Source: Eggerthella sp. CAG:298 | GTDB lineage: Bacteria > Actinomycetota > Coriobacteriia > Coriobacteriales > Eggerthellaceae | Assembly (NCBI GenBank): GCA_000435675.1 | Contig: FR895132.1 | Span: 1 to 5,546 of the forward strand | Direction of reading: 5' to 3' | Length of the DNA stretch: 5,546 bases | Shown here: in pieces, positions 1 to 4,728 of the stretch | Numbering within the stretch: the first letter of the stretch is position 1 | Layout of the letters: each line of letters begins with the position of its first letter | Made by a program: the position numbers and the translations under genes | Notes under the pieces: model-generated | The model's input: only the letters and a program-made list of their open reading frames with translations | Told to the model about the DNA's origin: nothing | Database searches by the model: none

Positions 1-495
1 CGCTACGCCGACGATGAGTGCAAAGGTGTAGCCAGAAACAGCAGTCGAAAGGAAGGTGGTGACCAGCGGATTAAGGTCGAACTTACCTGCGATGCGCATC
101 GGGACGTGGGTCAGAAGGCCACAAGCGAGCGCGCCGAGCATCTCTGAAGGGATATTGACCCAGGGCGTTGCGTTGAGCATTGGGATCTGGCAGATGAGGC
201 CAGCGAGAAGACCGATAACCAGGGATTGCCCGAGCTTCGGGCGCACTAAGATGATCGCCAAGCAATACATCGCAATGATGAAGTTAGGCTTCATGCCAGC
301 GAAGCTGAAGAAGCTCGAAACTGTGAGCTTGAGCACCGCGCCTGCAGCTAAGAGCACCGCAATCAAGATGAGATCGCGCACTGAAAGTCCGCTCTCGTTC
401 TTTTTGCTCACCTCGCGCTTTTGCGCGCGCGGGGTGCGGAGTGCAGCAGTTGCTTGTGCTGCGCCATTGGTGTTGATGTTGTTCGTCTCTGCCAT
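1..495 (-). CDS. trpP: Tryptophan transporter, TrpP family (partial, C-terminus off the left edge)
   Basis: The first 165 residues are visible; the stop lies beyond base 1. After a polar, basic N-terminal extension (about residues 1-38) come hydrophobic segments at about 41-60, 70-85, 90-106, 113-131 and 143-165. The pattern GMKPNFIIAMYCLAIIL (67-83), followed by RPKLGQSLVIGLLAGL (85-100), closely resembles remembered Bacillus TrpP, where a GMKP motif sits after the first helix. TrpP proteins are small integral membrane proteins of the ECF S-component-like type that import tryptophan. The start at 495 is set by AAAGGAAG at 503-510, seven bases upstream. Substrate assignment is strongly supported by the upstream T-box with a Trp specifier codon. 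The N-terminal extension looks longer than in the Bacillus protein. If the family assignment is wrong, another T-box-controlled small-molecule transporter is the alternative. No second gene of the unit is visible. Confidence 0.82.
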   Translation of the reverse strand, partial: MAETNNINTNGAAQATAALRTPRAQKREVSKKNESGLSVRDLILIAVLLAAGAVLKLTVSSFFSFAGMKPNFIIAMYCLAIILVRPKLGQSLVIGLLAGLICQIPMLNATPWVNIPSEMLGALACGLLTHVPMRIAGKFDLNPLVTTFLSTAVSGYTFALIVGVA

Positions 496-557
496 TTTGT
501 TACTTCCTTTCGTTTCGTCTTCGGCAGTTCACACAACTTCAACCTTTTCCCGACAAT

Positions 558-597
558 AAAAAAGACCCATCCTTGCATTCGCAAAGGACAGGTCTTT
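558..597 (-). terminator. Rho-independent terminator of the T-box leader
   Basis: On the minus strand AAAGACC (591-597) pairs with GGTCTTT (561-567). An inner TCCTTTGC/GCAAGGA helix has one bulged base and a GAAT loop. A run of six T follows (558-563). The 5' inner arm shares CCTTT with the antiterminator, so the two structures are mutually exclusive, as in transcriptional T-boxes. Confidence 0.92.
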
Positions 598-750
598 CGA
601 TCTGCGGTGCCACCTTTGATTGATTCCGCGGGTAACGGAACCCCCTTATGAACATGCCATCACATGTTCTGCCATTCACGCAGGCTCACGGTCCGGATAC
701 TTGATCGTGCATATCTTCGCAAAGCGATCGTTCCCCTTTCCCTCGGCGAT

Positions 751-753
751 CCA
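751..753 (-). promoter_or_regulatory. T-box specifier codon UGG (Trp)
   Basis: The triplet TGG lies in the 3' strand of the Stem I specifier loop (TAAATGGA) and is followed by the purine normally found after the specifier. The two flanking helices GGCGA/TCGCC and CCATC/GATGG are perfect and fix the register. TGG pairs with the CCA anticodon of tRNA-Trp. Confidence 0.87.
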
Positions 754-865
754 TTTACCATCCAGCATTTCTGCGGGATTCCCAGCTTCACCCGCTCTCT
801 GTGAGCGCTCATGATGGCTTGATCTTCGCCTCATCGGTTTGAAAGGTATTCAGTTGATGCATGAG

Positions 866-893
866 ACTTTAGCACAATAAAGCGATCTGGCAA
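866..893 (-). promoter_or_regulatory. Probable sigma-A-type promoter of the T-box/trpP unit
   Basis: TTGCCA (888-893) as -35, a 16-bp spacer, and TAAAGT (866-871) as -10. This places the transcription start near 859, about 20 nt before the T-box K-turn, which fits the usual layout. Support is positional and by consensus only. Confidence 0.6.
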
Positions 894-946
894 GAAGAAA
901 TTTGGATTTTTTCGCGATATTGTCCATTTTAATCATGTCAAAATTC

Positions 947-958
947 AATGAATTCATT
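947..958. repeat. 12-bp perfect palindrome
   Basis: AATGAATTCATT is perfectly self-complementary. It sits in the AT-rich divergent spacer, about 55 bp upstream of the trpP-side -35 box and about 140 bp upstream of the dehydrogenase start. It could be a regulator half-site pair or chance in AT-rich DNA; no T tract follows it, so it is not a terminator. Confidence 0.35.
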
Positions 959-974
959 CAGTCGAGAATGCAAT

Positions 975-1003
975 TTGTACATAAAGCATAGACGAAATCT
1001 ATT
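975..1003 (+). promoter_or_regulatory. Possible promoter of the acyl-CoA dehydrogenase gene
   Basis: TTGTAC (975-980), a 17-bp spacer and TCTATT (998-1003) form the best-spaced pair I found upstream of the gene, but the -10 matches consensus at only four of six bases. The inverted repeat at 996-1018 would cover the -10 and start site. Low certainty. Confidence 0.27.
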
Positions 1004-1018
1004 GATGCCCTATAGATT
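996..1018. promoter_or_regulatory. Inverted repeat, candidate operator upstream of the acyl-CoA dehydrogenase gene
   Basis: AATCTAT (996-1002) and ATAGATT (1012-1018) are perfect inverted 7-mers around a 9-bp spacer, centred about 92 bp upstream of the start codon. The 16-bp centre-to-centre spacing is plausible for a dimeric DNA-binding regulator. A hairpin role is unlikely because the arms are AT-rich and no T tract follows. No regulator gene is in the window to pair with it. Confidence 0.4.
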
Positions 1019-1086
1019 CACAATGCTTTTCTGATTTGTATTCGTTCGTAGGTGGGTTCACAATAGGGGCAATTCAATCGACGCAT

Positions 1087-1093
1087 AGGGGGG
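1087..1093 (+). promoter_or_regulatory. Ribosome binding site that fixes the dehydrogenase start
   Basis: AGGGGGG lies five bases before the ATG at 1099. The frame is open back to an earlier ATG at 1036, but that one has no Shine-Dalgarno-like sequence and would add 21 residues unlike the family. Confidence 0.7.
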
Positions 1094-1098
1094 TATAT

Positions 1099-2313
1099 AT
1101 GAATCCAAATGCAACTATCACTGACGAGATGTTCGAGGCGTATCTCAAGCAGATCCGCGAACTGGTCGAAGGCCCGTTCGAGGAAATGCAGAAGGAGATC
1201 GAAGTAACGAACAAGTTCCCCGACGAGTTCTATGAGCTCGCCAAGGAAAACGATCTCTATCGTTTCTATCTTCCTGCCGAATATGGCGGATGGAACCTCG
1301 ACGAACTTGAGATCCTGCGTGTGCAGGAGGAGTTCTCTCGTGGTCCTGGTGGCATGCGTATGCACCTTCATCATGCGGCAGACATGAACTGGCGTATCCT
1401 TGAGGATTACGGCACGCCCGAGATCAAGGGCCAGCTCATGGACAAGTTCCAGGACAAGACCATCTACTGCAACTTCGCGATCACCGAACAGACCGGCGGC
1501 ACGGGTGCTGACCTTCACACCACCGCTGAATGGGACGAAGAGAAGGGCAAATGGATCCTGAACGGTGAGAAATGGCTCATCTCTCACACCGACTGCTCCG
1601 ACTACACCTATGTGATCGCGGTCACCAATCCTGAAGACGACAAGGATACGCGCCTCTCCGCGTTCTTCGTACCGGTCGATGCTCCAGGCTTCGAGCTCGT
1701 TCCGATGCCTCACATGATGGGCTGCCGCGGCGCAGGTCACGCTGGCCTCAAGTTCACCAATGTCGAGCTCGGTCCTGAGTATCTGCTCGGCGAGGTGGGC
1801 CAGGGCATGGAAGTTGCGATCCACTCGCTCTCCGTCTCCCGTGTGCACATCGCTTGCTCGAACCTCGGCATGGCACAGCGCATGCTCGAGATCTCGCTTG
1901 CGCGCGCTGCTGATCGTGTGACCTTCGGCAAGCCGATCATCAAGCGCCAGGCGATCAAGATGAAGATCGCGAACATGCAGATGATGATCCACGCACTGCG
2001 CACCATGGTCTACGACTTCGCTCGCGACTTCGACTTCGATCCGTTCAACGACTACATCGATGAGAAGGCTGCTATCTGCAAGCTCTTCTCGATCGACACG
2101 GTTCGTCTGGTCTCCGATGAGATGCTCGAGATCTTCGGCGGTGACGGTTACTTCGAGGATTCCCCGTATGGCCCGACCGAGCGCCTCTATCGCGACTGCC
2201 GCGCTATGTGGCTCGAGGAAGGCGCACCGACCGTTCAACGCATCACCATCGCGCGCGAGTGCGAACGTCACGGCGGCAAGATCGAGTACCTCTTCGGCGA
2301 TCATTTCGCCTAA
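1099..2313 (+). CDS. Acyl-CoA dehydrogenase family flavoprotein (CaiA-like enoyl-CoA reductase/dehydrogenase)
   Basis: This 404-residue cytosolic FAD enzyme has the three-domain acyl-CoA dehydrogenase layout: N-terminal helical domain (about 1-120), beta domain (about 121-235) and C-terminal helical domain (about 240-385). The flavin/substrate segment is TEQTGGTGADLHTTA (from 129), a variant of the common TEP.AGSD motif. RVTFGKPIIKRQ (273-284) is the R..FGK....Q FAD-dimer motif. FGGDGYFEDSP (346-356), then RLYRDCR and EEGAPTVQ, complete the signature, with E374 at the usual catalytic-base position. The family interconverts acyl-CoA and 2-enoyl-CoA using electron-transfer flavoprotein; anaerobes often run it as a reductase, as with CaiA on crotonobetainyl-CoA. 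An unusual H-rich stretch, MRMHLHHAADMNW, is at 86-98. It is transcribed alone, converging with the CoA-transferase/carrier genes. The substrate is unknown; no ETF or CoA-ligase gene is visible. Confidence 0.9.
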   Translation: MNPNATITDEMFEAYLKQIRELVEGPFEEMQKEIEVTNKFPDEFYELAKENDLYRFYLPAEYGGWNLDELEILRVQEEFSRGPGGMRMHLHHAADMNWRILEDYGTPEIKGQLMDKFQDKTIYCNFAITEQTGGTGADLHTTAEWDEEKGKWILNGEKWLISHTDCSDYTYVIAVTNPEDDKDTRLSAFFVPVDAPGFELVPMPHMMGCRGAGHAGLKFTNVELGPEYLLGEVGQGMEVAIHSLSVSRVHIACSNLGMAQRMLEISLARAADRVTFGKPIIKRQAIKMKIANMQMMIHALRTMVYDFARDFDFDPFNDYIDEKAAICKLFSIDTVRLVSDEMLEIFGGDGYFEDSPYGPTERLYRDCRAMWLEEGAPTVQRITIARECERHGGKIEYLFGDHFA

Positions 2314-2358
2314 GGGATGTCGCCCTGCTTCCATCGAAGCCGAACCAGTGCAAAGAAG

Positions 2359-2388
2359 AAAGGCGTCGAGTGCTCTCGGCGCCTTTTT
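2359..2388 (+). terminator. Intrinsic terminator after the dehydrogenase gene, possibly bidirectional
   Basis: GGCGTCGAG (2362-2370), loop TGCT, CTCGGCGCC (2375-2383), then TTTTT (2384-2388). The stem is nine pairs including one T-G. On the minus strand the same stem is followed by TTTCTTCTTT, so it may also end the convergent minus-strand transcript, whose last gene stops at 2425. Confidence 0.9.
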
Positions 2389-2424
2389 CGTTGAAGGTAT
2401 ACGCGAATGAATGCTGCATCTTCC

Positions 2425-2856
2425 CTATATCCGTACGGGGTGCTTTCGATCCAGATAGATGCACGCTCCCCAGATTCCGTAGCCAATAACCCCGATCGTC
2501 ACCAGCAGCCAGATCGGCCACGCTTGAAAGATCCCTGCAAACAGGATAATCAAAACGACTGGATTAAGGAGCGAGGCGACGAGACCATAATCGAATCCGG
2601 GTGATATTTCTTCGACCTTCTTCTTTTTCTTCTTCGCCATACGTGCGAGCGCATCTTTTCGTTTCATCCTGCGCAGCATGAAGTTCATCGCACCCCAGAT
2701 CCCGTAACCGAGTACACCGACGATCACTAAAGAATTTGCATCGAAATGCAGCAAGATGCCGCCTACGAGCATCACGAACAGAGCTGGGTTGATCACGCGA
2801 ACGAGAAATTCGAGTTGCGCTCTTCCATCAAGCATAGTGCCAGGTTTATTAGCCAT
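2425..2856 (-). CDS. Small four-helix membrane protein with an internal tandem duplication, unknown function
   Basis: I do not recognise a named family for this 143-residue protein. Predicted helices are about 18-38, 42-61, 93-113 and 115-135. Residues 20-63 and 95-138 align with a constant offset of 75 and no gap: NP at 23/98, LVxxGV at 43/118 and an identical GYGIWGA at 50-56/125-131, with about 16 identities over residues 23-56. Each copy is one helical hairpin ending in basic residues. The linker between copies is very basic, with six lysines at 75-80, then VEEISPGFDYG. Basic residues at both termini and in the linker suggest these face the cytoplasm, giving both copies the same orientation. 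AGGAGG at 2861-2866, four bases before the ATG, fixes the start. It lies 92 bp downstream of the MFS carrier gene on the same strand, so it may be co-transcribed and act as a carrier accessory, but that is inference. Confidence 0.82.
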   Translation of the reverse strand: MANKPGTMLDGRAQLEFLVRVINPALFVMLVGGILLHFDANSLVIVGVLGYGIWGAMNFMLRRMKRKDALARMAKKKKKKVEEISPGFDYGLVASLLNPVVLIILFAGIFQAWPIWLLVTIGVIGYGIWGACIYLDRKHPVRI

Positions 2857-2874
2857 CGTTCCTCCTAATCCATA

Positions 2875-2907
2875 CCGGGAAGAGAGACAGAGCGTCCCTC
2901 TTCCCGG
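2875..2907 (-). repeat. Strong 14-bp hairpin between the carrier and small membrane protein genes
   Basis: On the minus strand, CCGGGAAGAGGGAC and GTCTCTCTTCCCGG flank a five-base loop; 14 pairs form with a single G-U. No T tract follows on either strand, so it is not a standard intrinsic terminator. It ends eight bases before the Shine-Dalgarno sequence of the downstream gene (2861-2866). An mRNA-stabilising or processing element, or a partial block to readthrough, is more likely. Confidence 0.75.
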
Positions 2908-2948
2908 TGGTTATCAAAGAAGCATTCGTTGTTCGATCATCTAAGGGG

Positions 2949-4343
2949 CTATGCCCGTTCAGCTGCCACCTGAGCCTCATGGGCAAGTTCTGCATCGGAC
3001 TTGTACCATGTTTTGCGGCGCGCCCTGTCGCCAGCCTGCCAGGTGTATGCCAGCAGACCGAAGGTGACGGTAAGAACGATGATGCCCGCGATGAAGAAAC
3101 CATGCCATCCAAAGCCTTCAACGATGATTGCCCAGGCTGTTGCACCTAAGGCTCCAATGCCGTTGAAGATGGAGATCATCCAGGAATAGATCCTGTCAAA
3201 GTCCCTTCCTCCGAAAACTTGTCTACAAAGGAACGGTAGCATCGCTGTCGAGCAGGCATAGGCAAGGCCGTAGAATAGGCCGCCGAAGAACATCGGCCAG
3301 ATACCTGCTTCGCCTAAGATCTGAGGCATCAGCCACATCGTAAGAATGCCGATGAGGCCACCACAATAACCGATGATCTGCGCTGCTGTGATCGAATGGG
3401 ACTCGATGATACCGATCAGCACCTTTCCGCCTCCTTGGCCTGCTGAGGCAAATGCTTCGAGCGTGCCGGACAGAAGCAATAGGGCAACGAGCGGCGCTGC
3501 TCCATACCAGCCTTCATGGCCGAGGAATTGGACATAGGTGGCGAACATATAGGACATCGATGTAACGCAGTTCATCAAGCCTGCTCCCAGGACGAGCGTC
3601 CAGAAGAAGGGGAATTTGAGAACCTCTTTCGCAACATAGCCCTGTTCTTCGGCAGCTTTAGCGGTTTGCTCTTGGGCCATCTCGTCTTCCATCGCACTTT
3701 TGTCGATCGGCATACCAAAGGGCAGCAAACCGTAGTCTTCTGGCGAGCGCTTAACGAAGAGAAGGATGAAGGGGATGGTTCCGATCAATATGGCGATGCC
3801 AAAGATCATATAGAGCGTGGCCCAGCCGGTCAGATCGGGGCCGAGTACGAACTGACCGATGAGGTTCCAAACAACACCCCCTACACCCGTGAAAGCGAAG
3901 ACGATGCCGGTCACCGTGCCGTAGTTCGTATGGAACCAACGGCTCAGAATGCCTGCTGTCATCGTGAACTCAACAACGGCAAGACCGAGGCCAATGATGA
4001 AGCCTGCTACCCAATAGCACCAAATCGCTGGATAGAAGGCGAATCCCAAATAGGGTACGACGACAAGGACGGCTGCGCCTGTACAAACTGCTTTCGCGTT
4101 GAACTTGTCGAAAAGGTATCCTCCTGGAACACCACCTGCCATCTGTCCCAAATATACGAAAGTGATATAGAGCGAAACTTGCGATACGGGCACACCGAAA
4201 TGTTGGGCTACGGGACGATAGCATAGGCCTGCTGCTGGAAAGATGATTCCTACAGCAGTGAAGATCGACAAGCACATGGTGACGAGCACGGTCATATGTC
4301 GCCATGTCATGCCTTGTCGTTGTATTTTGACTTTTTCTGCCAT
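2949..4343 (-). CDS. MFS transporter, OFA (oxalate/formate antiporter)/monocarboxylate-like
   Basis: This 464-residue inner-membrane carrier has 12 predicted helices in two halves (about 18-190 and 245-435) joined by a charged cytoplasmic loop (about 198-243). GGYLFDKFNAKAV (74-86) is MFS motif A between helices 2 and 3. RSPEDYGLLPFG (199-210), just after helix 6, resembles the R.PEDYGL.P.G signature common in OFA and monocarboxylate carriers. Helix 10 is followed by FGGRDFDRIYSW (377-388). Such carriers move small organic anions by antiport or proton symport; the substrate here cannot be read. The start at 4343 is supported by AAAGGAGTG at 4347-4355; an in-frame ATG at 4370 lacks a ribosome site. 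The gene lies between a CoA-transferase gene upstream and a small membrane protein gene downstream on the same strand, consistent with uptake of the acid that the CoA-transferase activates. The C-terminal tail is charged and Ala-rich. Confidence 0.9.
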   Translation of the reverse strand: MAEKVKIQRQGMTWRHMTVLVTMCLSIFTAVGIIFPAAGLCYRPVAQHFGVPVSQVSLYITFVYLGQMAGGVPGGYLFDKFNAKAVCTGAAVLVVVPYLGFAFYPAIWCYWVAGFIIGLGLAVVEFTMTAGILSRWFHTNYGTVTGIVFAFTGVGGVVWNLIGQFVLGPDLTGWATLYMIFGIAILIGTIPFILLFVKRSPEDYGLLPFGMPIDKSAMEDEMAQEQTAKAAEEQGYVAKEVLKFPFFWTLVLGAGLMNCVTSMSYMFATYVQFLGHEGWYGAAPLVALLLLSGTLEAFASAGQGGGKVLIGIIESHSITAAQIIGYCGGLIGILTMWLMPQILGEAGIWPMFFGGLFYGLAYACSTAMLPFLCRQVFGGRDFDRIYSWMISIFNGIGALGATAWAIIVEGFGWHGFFIAGIIVLTVTFGLLAYTWQAGDRARRKTWYKSDAELAHEAQVAAERA

Positions 4344-4346
4344 GTC

Positions 4347-4355
4347 CACTCCTTT
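4347..4355 (-). promoter_or_regulatory. Ribosome binding site that fixes the carrier start
   Basis: AAAGGAGTG on the minus strand lies three bases before the ATG at 4343 (five bases from its AGGAG core). It selects the start MAEKVKIQRQ over the in-frame ATG nine codons upstream. Confidence 0.75.
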
Positions 4356-4389
4356 CTTCTGTCGAATCATGAACGGCTAACAACATATG

Positions 4390-4424
4390 AAAAACCTGGT
4401 ATTACGCTCCTTTGATCTCAGGTT
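4390..4424 (-). terminator. Weak terminator-like hairpin or dyad upstream of the carrier gene
   Basis: On the minus strand AACCTG (4419-4424) pairs with CAGGTT (4393-4398), followed by three more T (five in a row at 4390-4394). The loop is 20 nt and the stem only six pairs, so termination would be weak. It could instead be an operator dyad, or an attenuator acting with the structured leader. Confidence 0.3.
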
Positions 4425-4504
4425 ATTTCCTATTGATGGAAAGGGATCGAGAGGGTTTGGTCTCGAGGATCATGAGGAGGAGAGGCGTGCTCGAGTCCAT
4501 CGAG

Positions 4505-4543
4505 GCATGAGAAGAAAGCACCGAGCTCGCTTTCTTCTCATGC
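4505..4543. repeat. 15-bp perfect inverted repeat
   Basis: GCATGAGAAGAAAGC (4505-4519) and GCTTTCTTCTCATGC (4529-4543) are exact reverse complements around a nine-base loop containing GAGCTC. Neither strand has a T tract immediately after it. It is the most stable structure in the spacer and may terminate or stabilise the CoA-transferase transcript or form part of the carrier leader. Confidence 0.85.
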
Positions 4544-4642
4544 AGGATCGAAGCAGATCGACCGAACTTGGGCTTCGATGAACTTTCCTTCTCCTCTTCT
4601 GTTTTCGTGCGTTCCGGGGATGATGCTCACACCCCTGTTTTC

Positions 4643-4671
4643 ACTATAGGAGCGCTCTTCGGATACGTAAG
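4643..4671 (-). promoter_or_regulatory. Possible promoter of the carrier gene
   Basis: TATAGT (4643-4648) matches the -10 consensus at five of six bases. CTTACG (4666-4671), 17 bp upstream, is a poor -35. A start near 4636 would give a long structured leader. Cotranscription from the CoA-transferase gene is an alternative. Confidence 0.3.
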
Positions 4672-4728
4672 CGTAGGGTTTTTTATATTTGTCAGGGCAC
4701 TATCTATTTGACACGTCGACATAAGAGA

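Larger units (their letters stand above)
558..859 (-). promoter_or_regulatory. T-box riboswitch leader, tryptophan-specific
   Basis: Reading the minus strand, Stem I runs from about 837 to 741. Its base has a K-turn (CC-GATGA-GGCGA at 826-837 opposite TCGCC-GA-GG at 741-749). The specifier loop is AGATCAAG opposite TAAATGGA, enclosed by GGCGA/TCGCC and CCATC/GATGG (813-817 with 756-760). The distal part has AGAGAG (795-800) and a GCGGG/CCCGC apical helix (773-795). A Stem III-like hairpin lies at 622-642. The T-box sequence GGTGGCACCGCAG is at 602-614, and its UGGC bulge complements a GCCA tRNA 3' end, as expected for tRNA-Trp with discriminator G. AAAGG (613-617) can pair with CCTTT (582-586) to form the antiterminator, which excludes the terminator. 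By family knowledge, uncharged tRNA-Trp binding allows readthrough into trpP. The 5' end is inferred from the promoter. Confidence 0.93.
4344..4728 (-). other. 385-bp gene-free spacer/leader rich in inverted repeats
   Basis: No convincing gene lies here on either strand. Beyond the ribosome site, it contains three nested or adjacent inverted repeats: TCGAGA/TCTCGA (4447-4466), a 15-bp perfect repeat (4505-4543) and ATCGAAGC/GCTTCGAT (4547-4579). A terminator-like hairpin sits at 4390-4424, and a possible promoter at 4643-4671. TCGA occurs seven times between 4447 and 4578. If the promoter is real, the carrier mRNA has a structured leader of about 290 nt. I could not match it to any riboswitch class I know; no second T-box sequence was found. 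Confidence 0.5.

Noticed and set aside
56..559. 167-residue plus-strand open frame opposite trpP
   Set aside because: The minus strand has the family match, the ribosome site and the T-box leader; the plus frame runs into the terminator sequence and resembles nothing.
620..814. 64-residue plus-strand open frame
   Set aside because: It lies wholly inside the T-box leader, whose RNA structure explains the sequence.
1018..2334. 438-residue open frame on the minus strand across the dehydrogenase gene
   Set aside because: It is a full-length antisense shadow: composition is rich in D, E, H, R, V and L with no recognisable domain, there is no ribosome site, and the plus frame has clear family motifs.
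2849..3145. 98-residue minus-strand open frame overlapping the carrier 3' end
   Set aside because: Out of frame with the clear carrier frame, no ribosome site, no recognisable motif.
3516..4226. 236-residue plus-strand open frame opposite the MFS carrier
   Set aside because: Antisense to a clear 12-TM protein; no motif and no ribosome binding site.
4387..4581. 64-residue plus-strand open frame in the carrier spacer
   Set aside because: No ribosome site, very Arg-rich low-complexity product, and it runs through the inverted repeats.
4653..4686. Possible plus-strand terminator (TACG/CGTA hairpin, GGG, then six T)
   Set aside because: The stem is only four pairs, and there is no plus-strand gene upstream for it to terminate.
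4690..4713. TGTCA...TGACA inverted repeat just after the CoA-transferase stop
   Set aside because: Only five-base arms with a 14-base spacer and no T tract on the minus strand; consistent with chance.
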